Assembly: GCF_030272615.1 (NCBI RefSeq)
Contig: NC_081413.1
Coordinates: 19,354,285-19,418,284 of the forward strand
DNA from: Cryptomeria japonica
Taxonomy: Eukaryota; Streptophyta; Pinopsida; Cupressales; Cupressaceae
Length of the DNA: 64,000 bases
Direction of reading: 5' to 3'
In this document: positions 12,023 to 22,420 of the stretch, piece after piece
How the letters are laid out: the number at the start of each line of letters is the position of its first letter
Numbering within the stretch: the first letter of the stretch is position 1
Notes under the pieces: generated by a model
Seen by the model: only the letters and a program-made list of their open reading frames with translations
What the model was told of the DNA's origin: nothing
Database searches by the model: none
Translations under genes and position numbers: made by a program

Positions 12023-12584
12023 CACGTGCGAGCATGCTTCCCGAGGTGAAGGAAGAATTGACTGGACGAAGACAAAGTGGATCCCACGTAGGCACGCTTC
12101 CCAAGGCAAAAGGCAAAATTTTGCAGACGAAGGCCGAGTTAAAGAGCGAGCAAGTTCGAGAGAGATCGACGGCTCGCGCTATTTCGCAAAGGGAAGATGC
12201 ACGCGAGTTAAACCAGCGAAATAGCGAGGATGAACGTGAGCCGTCCACGTGGCACGTAGGTGGCGGGTACAGCCAACAGTCCAGCACGCGGGTCCCGGTG
12301 AGGTGGCGATGACGTGGCATACAAGCAAGCGGCCAAGTGGCAGTGACGAAGCAGATGACGTGGCGATGATGAGGTGTCATCCCAGGTGGCGTCCGGTCAA
12401 CCCCATCAGCCAATCAGAGGCCGCCACGTGGCAAGGCGTCAGAGCACAAATGGAGGCAAAAATCAAATTTTAAATGAATAAATGATATAGTTTAGACTAT
12501 ATTGAAATTCGAAATATTTAAATGATGGATCCATGATGAGAATTAATTCGCCCAGGGTCCAATTTTTGGCCAAAGTATAAAGTA
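12023..12584 (+). promoter_or_regulatory. candidate TR-GAG LTR promoter with clustered ACGT boxes
   Basis: CACGTG palindromes lie at 12,023, 12,246 and 12,425, with two more upstream at 11,376 and 11,631. TGACGTGG boxes lie at 12,310 and 12,356. A CCAAT box is at 12,410 and TATAAAGTA at 12,576. ACGT-core boxes are typical binding sites for plant bZIP factors, including ABA and stress regulators. The order of boxes, CCAAT and TATA suggests a U3 promoter with the start shortly after 12,600. The same block occurs in the 3' LTR about 7425 bp downstream. Promoter activity is inferred from motifs only. Confidence 0.5.
12177..12226 (+). other. 11-bp inverted repeat in the TR-GAG LTR
   Basis: CGCTATTTCGC at 12,177-12,187 and its exact reverse complement at 12,216-12,226 are separated by 28 bases. 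The pair is preserved in the 3' LTR at 19,602-19,651. It sits in the CpG-rich block upstream of the CCAAT/TATA region. It could be a protein-binding palindrome or an RNA stem. Confidence 0.6.
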
Positions 12585-13628
12585 TTATATATCGCCAGAA
12601 AGCTCTCGAAGCGAGGAATCTGATTATGAAGTTAATTTTGACAAATGTGAGATATTTTAGAAGCAGTTTCCACGGGAACATAATTCAGTTAGAGAGGAGA
12701 CACTTGGCAATTCAGTTGCAGATTTGATTTTCTTCTCTCCTCTTTTTATTCCGAATTCTTCTCAGTTGTAAGGGTTCCAAAATTCTGTGAGAATGACTCC
12801 AGTTTTCATGGCTTCCAATTTTGAGCATTCTTGAAGATTGTACAGGGCAGGGCTTTTCCTTCAGTAATGGAGTTCAATTCTTGTTATAGGTGTTTTTAGT
12901 TGCAGGGTCTTGTGTATGTAAGGCATACATAAATTCACACACGATTGTCTCTAGATTTGTATTTCCATTTTATCAAATCAGATCCTCAAGGAGGATGAAA
13001 TTTGTTATCTCAAGGAGATAGTTATGATTGTTTGCAGGGATTCTTCAAGGAAGGATTTAAATTCTACAATAAATCATAAAAAATGGAATATAGTTTCAAG
13101 ATCTGATGATTTTGTGAATGATCTTAGTAATGCATTTATGCAAGGCATTAATGCATGAATATTTAATAATGAAGATGGATTTGCAATCGAAGCTTTCATT
13201 TATAGTTTGATGTATGACTCTGTTTCCCTTGGATAAGGCACTGATCTTGCAATTAAAGGGGTTCTCAAACCAATTTAAAATCCAATCAGAATACCTTTAG
13301 TTTGTGTTATGTTTTGAAATGTTTCATCTATCTCATGCTCAAGTATACTTGAGTTTTATGTGTAGATCTAGCCCATCTGCAATAAACTACTTGTTTTGGA
13401 GCCTTAGTGAGATCTATCTATTTATGTTGATGCTCTCATAGATGTGTAATAGGTTTAATTCTAAGCATCAAAGGTATACCCGCCTAGGTTTTGCAGAGCC
13501 TGAAGAGTAGAAGGATTCATATCCTTGTCATGTTGTCCAAGCCCTGAAGTTCTTCATAGATTGAATTGGCTACTTCATAGATCAATTGCAGGTGTTCTTG
13601 GGTTATCACTTTTGGTGAACAACAAAAA

Positions 13629-13646
13629 TGGCGACTCTGCTGGGGA
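13629..13646 (+). other. TR-GAG primer binding site
   Basis: TGGCGACTCTGCTGGGGA lies four bases after the 5' LTR. It ends in the complement of a tRNA CCA tail and resembles the tRNA-Arg-type site known from Ogre elements. The tRNA assignment is from recall. An 11-base part of it, TGGCGACTCTG, recurs at 13,873 and 14,007. Confidence 0.75.
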
Positions 13647-14370
13647 AGCTGAATAGAAATTGCCTAATTTCATATCCAGCCAGTCTGTCCATTGTGTATG
13701 CACAGAGTGTAAAGTGGTTTTATGGTGAAGAAAATGCTCCTTGTTCTAGACCTGCAGAGTGATATGTGTATCATGTCATAGTTTATGAAGGAGTAACAGT
13801 GAATGCATGGTTGAAAGTTGTAAGAAGTTCTCTCAGCCATGTGTGAAATTTTTTCCCAATTCCTTATTTGGGTGGCGACTCTGTGGTTCATACCAGTGTT
13901 AAATAGCCTGGAAGAGTGTTGATTGCAGCGAGATCGAAGGAGTAACAAAGAATTGAATAAGTGTTGAGTGGTGTTCTGCTGTTCAAACTATCCTCTATGC
14001 AAGAGGTGGCGACTCTGTGATAAAAGACCATGCTAAAGGTGAAGTAAATCTTCAGATCTACAAGTTTTATAGCTGCAAATCTTCAGGTATTTTCAGAGGT
14101 TTCAAATGCAAAACAATTTCTTCTGAAAATTCGAATTACTAAAATAGTTTTCCCACTCAGTGAACAGCACTAGTCTAGAGGGAAAGAAAGGATTTCGAAT
14201 TAATTTGCATATCTATTCTACTGAAATATCCAGAGTGTATGTTCTTCTGTTATAGTATGCAAATTTGGAAAAGTTTTGTGTCAAGCAATGTTATGAACAG
14301 TTTCAGTATAAGGATACTTGCTTGAAGTTTTCTATCCAAGATTTTATAATCATTTGTGAAAGTAAGAGAA

Positions 14371-16782
14371 ATGAATAGTGAAGTTTTTCAGTCTTGCGTA
14401 TTTCCACATAAAGCCATGCCTAGTAAACCAGAACAACCATCTAATAGGAGAAGTTTCATCATGAACCATTATGCTGCTCTAAATTTCAGAGATATTCTGG
14501 GTTATCCAAATCCCATACCCACAGAAATTAGAAAGTATTTGCCAATTTTCAGTGGGAAGAAATCAGAATCAGCATGTCAACATGTTAAAAGATTTTCAGA
14601 TTTGATAGAAGAGTTTGAAATTTGCCAGGAAGATGTATGCATGAAATTGTTTATTCAGTCGTTGAAAGAGGATGCAAGAGATTGGTTCTCTTTTTTACCA
14701 GTGAATTCTATTACCTCATGGGAAGAATTGATTTCAGATTTCATGGATCAATTCGATGAGAAGGTGAGTGATTCCGACTTGTTGAAAGAATTCACTTATA
14801 TACAAATCAGGAAAGATGAATTGGTACCAACATTCAACATCAGATTTTCACAAGCATTGGCTAAAATTTTCAGAAAGTATAAGTTTGATGATATGGTATG
14901 TCTGGATATTTATATGAGTGCTTTTGGTAAGAAGATGGGTTTCCTATTGAGGAACAAAGAACCTAAGACTTTGTATGAAGCCTTTAACACAGCTAGGGAC
15001 ATTGAAAATAATTTGAAATTCGGGATAGCCAAGAGATCTGTGTCTGCTGTAGTCTCTTATCAAAATGCCTTCAATGGCGAAATACCATGTGAAGCTCAAC
15101 CAATCATTCCTTGTTCAGGTACATCCAGCTCCGCAGTTCCGAATGGTCTCATTGATGCATGTGCTTCAAATTTGAATGAGAGTCAAGATCCTCCACTGTT
15201 AATGTCGGTCTCTTCTCACAGTGATGATGGAATGATTAGTGTGCAATGTTGTGATAATGCTGATGCGAAGATTGATATATACAAGGGATATGTACCATTT
15301 GATTTGTATGCCGGTTATGCTAACTATGTGACTGCAAATTATCAAGTTAATCATGCATCTCCAAAGGTTAACAATAATGAAAATTATGGTAATGATGACC
15401 ATCTATCTTTAAATGTTGCTGATGTATTTGATGTTCAAATACCAAATACTGAAGGATTACCAAATGTTGTTGATTATGTAAGTGAAGTTGTGAAATATGA
15501 TGAAAATCAGATTTTTGTTAAGTCTGATAAATCTGAAAATGAAATTGTGAATGATGTTGATAATGTGTTCAGTGCAAGTATACCCAGTGATGAATGTGTT
15601 TCAGAGTGGGGTGGTGTTGTTGATTATGAGGATTATGAGTTTTATTCCCAGCACCCTGAAGGTATGCAAGTGAACAATGAAGATCAATTTCAGGGTGAGA
15701 ACGATCTTGGCACAAGTGTTTCACTTTCTTTTGATCAGCAAATGAATGCCAGTTATTCAGCTGAAAGTGGTTATGAGAATTCTTATTATTCATCTTGTGA
15801 AGATGATGTAATAGAGAACCAAATTATGTACCTTAGTTATGAATCTGAAAACGAAAGTGTTTTTGAAGATAAGAATGTATGTGACAGTGCTGGTAATGTT
15901 CTTTTTTCAGATTTAAATGAACCCACACTTGAATGCTTTCAGAATTTCAAGTACCATGATGAGGATGTGAATGTTGACAAAACGCTTGAAACGAATTTGG
16001 AGTTCTTTGCTTTTGATACAAATATCCATGGTGCTGATTTCATTGATGAGAATGATGAAGCTTCCCCTGGTGCGGAACAAATTTGTAATGCCAATGTAGT
16101 TCTGAACATCAGTAGCATGGGTTGTAAGAATTTACTTCATGATGAAGACAAGAGGCATGGGTTATGTTATGACTTTTTCAGACCACAAATGGAAGTGTTT
16201 CAGGTAGACATAAGTCTGGATGAAGAAGATTTAGCTGAGGATTTGCTTCAGCCAGAGGTATGCATTCTTTTTCATGAATGGGATGTTGAGAATGCGGAGG
16301 TTTTCAATTGGATAAGCAAGGATAGTGTGAGGTGTGATCAGCATAGTGGAGTATCACATCCGGATTGTAATATTCATGTTCCTTGTTTGCATCAGTTGGT
16401 TTGTAGTATCCCTCATTCTATTGATTTAAATGATAATAAGGTGTGTGTTGATGAGTTTTACAATGTTGAAAATGAATGTTTTACTTTTAAAGTTCAGCAT
16501 GATCATGTCCTTGAAAATGGTAGAATTGATCGGGATAGTGAAGGGTATTGCAACTTGAGGGAAAACCTTTATGGTGAGTCGCCTCATCGTTTTACTTGTG
16601 TTGAAGTAGTGTGTGATTACAAAGTTCAGAATCAGATAAAGGGTAAGCACACTAGCTATTTCAGTAATGAGACAAGAGAGGTGGATTTTAAGAGTTATGC
16701 TCAGCTGTTACTGGAAGGTGCCTTTGTTTGGATCATGGTATCAAGCGATGAAAATCAGATTTTTGACAGAGGTAAATGCTAA
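14371..16782 (+). CDS. Gag-like protein of the TR-GAG element, 803 aa, intact
   Basis: This is the only long uninterrupted frame in the window. I start it at the ATG at 14,371, because the frame upstream opens with GTG. Residues about 55-190 match the retrotransposon gag fold: YLPIFSGK, then VCMKLFIQSLKEDARDWF, the SWEELISDFMDQF block, and the helical stretch to IFRKYKFDD. Such proteins build the capsid-like particle. The remaining 600 residues are acidic and rich in Asp, Glu, Asn and Val, with no CCHC knuckle and no protease motif. The frame ends at TAA shortly before a purine-rich stretch. A helper must supply all enzymes. The intact frame in a young copy suggests the protein is still useful to the element. 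What the acidic tail does is unknown to me. Confidence 0.85.
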   Translation: MNSEVFQSCVFPHKAMPSKPEQPSNRRSFIMNHYAALNFRDILGYPNPIPTEIRKYLPIFSGKKSESACQHVKRFSDLIEEFEICQEDVCMKLFIQSLKEDARDWFSFLPVNSITSWEELISDFMDQFDEKVSDSDLLKEFTYIQIRKDELVPTFNIRFSQALAKIFRKYKFDDMVCLDIYMSAFGKKMGFLLRNKEPKTLYEAFNTARDIENNLKFGIAKRSVSAVVSYQNAFNGEIPCEAQPIIPCSGTSSSAVPNGLIDACASNLNESQDPPLLMSVSSHSDDGMISVQCCDNADAKIDIYKGYVPFDLYAGYANYVTANYQVNHASPKVNNNENYGNDDHLSLNVADVFDVQIPNTEGLPNVVDYVSEVVKYDENQIFVKSDKSENEIVNDVDNVFSASIPSDECVSEWGGVVDYEDYEFYSQHPEGMQVNNEDQFQGENDLGTSVSLSFDQQMNASYSAESGYENSYYSSCEDDVIENQIMYLSYESENESVFEDKNVCDSAGNVLFSDLNEPTLECFQNFKYHDEDVNVDKTLETNLEFFAFDTNIHGADFIDENDEASPGAEQICNANVVLNISSMGCKNLLHDEDKRHGLCYDFFRPQMEVFQVDISLDEEDLAEDLLQPEVCILFHEWDVENAEVFNWISKDSVRCDQHSGVSHPDCNIHVPCLHQLVCSIPHSIDLNDNKVCVDEFYNVENECFTFKVQHDHVLENGRIDRDSEGYCNLRENLYGESPHRFTCVEVVCDYKVQNQIKGKHTSYFSNETREVDFKSYAQLLLEGAFVWIMVSSDENQIFDRGKC

Positions 16783-17021
16783 GATTGATTGAGCAGCTTG
16801 TATTCAGTTTTAAGCATGTTTGTATCTCTTGTACAGTCGTTTTGCTTCAGTTGTGTGGTTTTCAATAAAGTGCCCTGCTGTTTGGGTAGAATAAGGAAGC
16901 CCTGTTTTGGAAGAGAAGAAATGAGAAGAGAAGAATGATCCATTTTCGGGTGGTCTGCTTAACCAGTGATATCTGGATTCTTGTGTTGATCTTGCAATCA
17001 ACCATCCCCAGTCAGAGCCAC
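16783..17021 (+). other. TR-GAG 3' noncoding region
   Basis: A strong purine tract (GGAAGAGAAGAAATGAGAAG and on) lies at about 16,909-16,937. It is some 85 bases before the 3' LTR, not adjacent to it. The bases directly before the LTR (CAGTCAGAGCCAC) are not a polypurine tract. This is unusual for plus-strand priming. Confidence 0.6.
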
Positions 17022-20000
17022 TGTTGGGAGTATTTAAAAACTGAGCCAAGTTTATAAGCCTATTTCAAAATTTTGCTCTGCATGTCAGAAAAGTACCTAA
17101 ATAAGTCAGTTTGAATGCCTAGTTAGCAAGGGGGTAAAATGGAGCCAGTTGATTTTCAGAGGGTAAGGCTCGGGATTCATCTCCCACACCTTTCATTTGG
17201 CCTATTTAGTGTGTTGCAACTTTCAAAATTCAGTTTGGAGAAGTTTATCAAGTACCCGTTTTGAGGGGTGAGCTGAAAGTGCATTCTAGGCACAAGTGCA
17301 AATTTTATTAAGTAGCCTACTTTGGGTGTTTATATCTTTCGCCCTGTTGATCGTCATGGAGAAATTCAAAATGGATTCAATTGTATGCATAAAAGTGAGT
17401 TACCCTGCAAAATTTCAAGTCTTGACGAATCCGTTTGCTCCGTTTTCATAGCCAAATCCATTTGTAGTTTGTGATGTTTGCACAAATGTAAAAATGTTCT
17501 GGTGAGCGTCATGTCAGAATGTTTGTTCCGGGCTAATGTTGGTATAAATGGTGAGCTACGTTTCAAATTTCAAGGCTCTACCAATCCGTTTGATCGGTTT
17601 TCAAAAGAGCTCATTTTGCTATCAAATTCAGTTATCCGCACTCCCAGTGTTAGATCAGTTAATGTAGCCGTTTTGGTGAGCGCGCCGTTTACATCCTGTC
17701 AGTCGGGTGATCGAACTGAGAATTCAAAGATTTAATATGTACTTAAAGGTACCTATGTTCCGAATTTGAGGACATACGGAGGTCGTTTGATATTTTTGAG
17801 AAAGGCATCATGTGTTGCCAGAACATTGACTTCATCAGGTCCGCAGTGTCGACAAAGCCAGTTGGCCATTTTCGGAAATTAATATCTCTTCGCTCGGGAC
17901 TCATCTTGAGAAACCGTTTGGTAGATGTCATCCTTGTATATCAAAGTACATGCCTGTCAGATGGCGAGCTCCAGAAAGGTGTTTTGACAGGTTTGAAAAT
18001 TACGTCTTCGCGATTAAATGCAAAAAATGTGGCGTAATTGCCTGAAAGTTGCAAAATGCAATTTTATGATCCGAAAATGGTGCCGATCGATTCTAGAGGT
18101 ATGTTTGAGGTTAGTGAAGCATTCCAGAGGCCATTTGCTTGAAAATGAAATTTTTTTTAGTCAGACCCACTTTGGGGCCCGACTTGGCTCATGCCTGCGC
18201 ATTAATTTTGTGCCAGAATGGTTTTCATTTCATGGAATTTCAACTTCTAGACATAATCGAGGAAGTGATTAATGCTATTGGCTTACTCAAGGTTGAATGT
18301 TCTACAGTGGTGTATTAGAGATTCCAATCTTTAAAAAAAAAAAAAAACTTATGCAATGGAAGCCGATGGTCTTGGAATAGATGTTTGAAAGATCAAAAAC
18401 TCCATGCAATGGCATTATGGTAGCTGGAGTGTGGTACGTGGGTCTTCATGTGTGCTCTTTGATTGCAAGTGTGGTGTGGATCTCCTTTCCTTAGTCTTTC
18501 CTATTATGTAGAGAGCAAATTTGGGAAAATAAATTGAAATCATCAAGCAAATGCAACATGGCAGATTTGATGCCAAATCTCCCATACAACATGTAAAAAC
18601 CCAGCCAAAGCAAAGAAGTGGCAGCATGGCATGTAAGGAAATGTAAAAATTTCAAACCAAATGCAAATTTCCTCCTCTCTACATGCATAAGTAAAGGGCA
18701 TTCAAAGTTTCAAACAAATGCACAGACCGTGGCAGCTGGGAAAGGTTTAATAAACTTTAAACTTAATGAAATTGCAGTTGCATACCAGCACTCTCCCTCC
18801 CACGTGTGAGCAGCACCAAGGGAACTTCAACAAATTGTAAATTGGCAATCTTCTCCTCCTTGCCATGAGCTTTTGGCAGGTGTGTGAGTTTTTGTGAGGT
18901 GGGTGACTGTAGAAGGAGGTTTAATGGCATTCAAAACCTTCAATTTAATGCAATTAGCAGCAAATAGAAGCTTCAGCCAATGCAATGTTTGGAGTGTGTT
19001 TGGAGTGTGTTTGGAGTGTGGAATGTGGTGTAGCTTTGCAATCTTCCCCTCTTCTCACGTGCTGGCAGTGAGCAGCATGTATAAACCTCCAAGCCAAGTG
19101 TGAGCAGCAGTTTAGCAACCCCCTTTCATGTGGTATGTGTAAAGCCACATAAAACATAAAGGATTTAAATACAAACAAAATGACATTGGCAGGTGTAAAG
19201 CTTGTTTCCACGACCCTGCCAGCATCGTTCCCAGCCATGGTATTCTTAAAAGGCCATTTGGAATACTCAATGAATGCAAAAGTCTCAAAAAAACCTCCAA
19301 AAACGCAGCTCCAGGCCTAATCGCTTTGTCCCACATGCGCTGGGGGAGGGACGTTTTCAGTGTTTATATGCAAAAACGAATGGTATTATAGTGTCTAAGC
19401 CTTAAAGGCTTTTGACACAAGGTGCCCATGGGCGCCCAAGGCGGGCCCACGTGCGAGAACGCTTCCCGAGGCGAAGGAAGAATTGACTGGACGAAGACAA
19501 AGTGGATCCCACGTAGGAACGCTTCCCGAGGCAAAAGGCAAAATTTTGCAGACGAAGGCCGAGTTAAAGAGCGAGCAAGTTCGAGAGAGATCGACGGCTC
19601 GCGCTATTTCGCAAAGGGAAGATGCACGCGAGTTAAACCAGCGAAATAGCGAGGATGAACGTGAGCCGTCCACGTGGCACGTAGGTGGCGGGTACAGCCA
19701 ACAGTCCAGCACGCGGGTCCCGGTGAGGTGGCGATGACGTGGCATACAAGCAAGCGGCCAAGTGGCAGTGACGAAGCAGATGACGTGGCGATGATGAGGT
19801 GTCATCCCAGGTGGCATCCGGTCAACCCCATCAGCCAATCAGAGGCCGCCACGTGGCAAGGCGTCAGAGCACAAATGGAGGCAAAAATCAAATTTTAAAT
19901 GAATAAATGATATAGTTTAGACTATATTGAAATTCGAAATATTTAAATGATGGATCCATGATGAGAATTAATTCGTCCAGTGTCCAATTTTTGGCCAAAG

Positions 20001-21049
20001 TATAAAGTATTATATATCGTCGGAAAGCTCTCGGAGCGAGGAATCTGATTATGAAGTTAATTTTGACAAATGTGAGATATTTTAGAAGTAGTTTCCACGG
20101 GAACATAATTCAGTTAGAGAGGAGACACTTGGCAATTCAGTTGCAGATTTGATTTTCTTCTCTCCTCTTTTTATTCCGAATTCTTCTCAATTGTAAGGGT
20201 TCCAGAATTCTGTGAGAATGACTCCAGTTTTCATGGCTTCCAATTTTGAGCATTCTTGAAGATTGTACAGGGCAGGGCTTTTCCTTCAGTAATGGAGTTC
20301 AATTCTTGTTATAGGTGTTTTTAGTTGCAGGGTCTTGTGTATGTAAGGCATACATAAATTCACACACGATTGTCTCTAGATTTGTATTTCCATTTTATCA
20401 AATCAGATCCTTAAGGAGGATGAAATTTGTTATCTCAAGGAGATAGTTATGATTGTTTGCAAGGATTCTTCAAGGAAGGATTTAAATTCTACAATAAATC
20501 ATAAAAAATGGAATATAGTTTCAAGATCTGATGATTTTGTGAATGATCTTAGTAATGCATTTATGCAAGGCATTAATGCATGAATATTTAATAATGAAGA
20601 TGGATTTGCAATCGAAGCTTTCATTTATAGTTTGATGTATGACTCTGTTTCCCTTGGATAAGGCACTGATCTTGCAATTAAAGGGGTTCTCAAACCAATT
20701 TAAAATCCAATCAGAATACCTTTAGTTTGTGTTATGTTTTGAAATGTTTCATCTATCTCATGCTCAAGTATACTTGAGTTTTATGTGTAGATCTAGCCCA
20801 TCTGCAATAAACTACTTGTTTTGGAGCCTTAGTGAGATCTATCTGTTTATGTTGATGCTCTCATAGATGTGTAATAGGTTTAATTCTAAGCATCAAAGGT
20901 ATACCCGCCTAGGTTTTGCAGAGCCTGAAGAGTAGAAGGATTCATATCCTTGTCATGTTGTCCAAGCCCTGAAGTTCTTCATAGATTGAATTGGCTACTT
21001 CATAGATCAATTGCAGGTGTTCTTGGGTTATCACTTTTGGTGAACAACA
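17022..21049 (+). repeat. TR-GAG 3' LTR, 4028 bp
   Basis: It has the same length and termini as the 5' LTR and is followed by the second GAAAG duplication. It carries the same ACGT boxes, inverted repeat and 11-bp triplication at +7425. Differences are scattered single bases such as CGTGG to CATGG near 17,357. No length change is apparent. Confidence 0.95.
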
Positions 21050-21054
21050 GAAAG

Positions 21055-22406
21055 CATCATCATTTCTTACACTAAGTGGTCTATTTTTCATCATTTTTTT
21101 TGATTGAGTACTTGTATTTTCAGATGTTTAGCTGCATACATAAACATTTAATATAGATTCATACATTTCATTATTACTCATCTGCATTCATCTTATTGCA
21201 TAGAAAATAAAAATTTGCATTTCATATTACTCATTACACATTCATCTATTTGCATATGAAAAGAAACAAAAATAGACAGCCATAATCATTTGCATTACAT
21301 ACTGAAAAGAAATGCATACACATAGAATAAAACATATAAAATACATCTCATAAACGAATCAAGCCAAGTACGATGAAATCAAATCAAGAACTTGTAAATC
21401 GGTTGTCCTGAGTCCATTTTCAGGATCAAAATCGAAATCTAACGTCAATTCTCTCATCAAAATTTCATGACATGGACCACTTAGCGCTTTTCATCAAAAG
21501 CTCATTCTTTCTTCAACTGCACTTAATTTCTCATCAATCAATGCTGAATCTCAATTCAATTCTCATCAATCAACGTCAAATCTACAAATATTCCTTCGAA
21601 TTATTCTTTCTTCTCAAATAACTTATTATTGCCACACAATTGCCTATAATCATGTACCCTCACTATCTTTCAATTTTGCTCTCGAGGGGGCATACTCGTG
21701 ACCTTATGACCTCACATCTTCAAAGTCAAGAAATTTTTCAAATCTTCATAAAAAGTCGAGCAAAATCTTTTCAACTAAAGAAAATAAAAAAAATCCTTAT
21801 TGCTAAGGGGAATCTCACCTTTATCGCTTCATATCAAGTTGAGATCTCTTGATAATCTGAATCGAATCAATCACTAGGGGCATATCAGTTTCATCGCTTC
21901 AAATCAAGCTGATATTTGTCCTTCATCTGAATCAATCTCTTAATGTTAATCAATTTCATCACTTTACATCAAGCTAATTATTTGTTTAAATCAATTAAGG
22001 GTTTAAAGAGTATTTTTTATCACACACTCAATCTAAGCAGGTGTTCAGTTTCATCGCATCGAATCAAGCTAGACAATTTATTCTTGGCTCATCGTATCTT
22101 GATTCATCAAGTTCAAGATCAATTTTTCTCTTCACTCGCTGTGTCTAGATCAATCAAGTTCTAGATCAGTAAGATCTGCTTCTTGATCAATCAAGTTCAA
22201 GTTCGGTATCTTTTTGTTTTCTATCGTTCCTAAGTTCAATCAAGTTCGGGATTGGTATCGCTTTAATCAGACTTCATTCAGCTTCATCACTTCGAATCAA
22301 TCTAAGCACCTTTCTCTTCATCTGGTTTGTGATCAATCAAGTTTAGAACTGGCATCTTCTAGACATCACACATTCTTTGAACCAACACGCTGCTTGCATA
22401 TTAATT
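21055..22406 (+). other. Gypsy-1 3' region with degenerate repeats
   Basis: This AT-rich noncoding DNA continues Gypsy-1 after the TR-GAG insertion. From about 21,820 a core of roughly 20 bases (TTCATCGCTTCAAATCAAGCT and variants) recurs at 21,821, 21,889, 21,953, 22,049 and 22,282. Between these are several ATCAATCAAGTTC copies. The repeats lie just before the polypurine tract, in the 3' untranslated part of the element. I see no coding potential. Confidence 0.65.
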
Positions 22407-22420
22407 CAAAGAGGGGCAAA
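22407..22420 (+). other. Gypsy-1 polypurine tract
   Basis: CAAAGAGGGGCAAA stands directly before an LTR start (TGTAATACCC). The same 14 bases precede the 3' LTR of Gypsy-3 on the other strand at 32,507-32,521, so the two elements share this plus-strand priming site. Confidence 0.85.

Larger units (their letters stand above)
9597..13624 (+). repeat. TR-GAG 5' LTR, 4028 bp
   Basis: It is near-identical to 17,022-21,049 (constant offset 7425). I spotted about 30 differences by eye, that is under 1%. It contains an 11-bp unit (TGTTTGGAGTG) repeated three times at 11,561-11,593 and a poly(A) run near 10,907. A GC-rich block with clustered ACGT motifs covers about 12,000-12,440, followed by AT-rich DNA. 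Many short frames occur in it, and each has a twin in the 3' LTR. None resembles a known protein, so I do not call them genes. Confidence 0.95.
9597..21049 (+). mobile_element. TR-GAG-type LTR retrotransposon, 11.45 kb, gag only
   Basis: Two LTRs of exactly 4028 bp flank a 3397-bp internal region. Both LTRs begin TGTTGGGAG and end GAACAACA. The 5-bp duplication GAAAG is perfect at 9592-9596 and 21,050-21,054, so this is an intact insertion. The internal region has a primer binding site at 13,629 and one long frame for a Gag-like protein. No protease, RT, RNase H or integrase is present in any frame. This matches the class described as terminal-repeat retrotransposons with a GAG domain. The primer site (TGGCGACTCTGCTGGGGA) and the size of the LTRs point to an Ogre/Tat-type helper, but that is inference. 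Confidence 0.93.

Noticed and set aside
10053-12473. Many short frames (60-147 codons) in the 4-kb LTR, each with a twin at +7425
   Set aside because: They are copies because the LTRs are copies. They overlap on both strands and resemble no protein.
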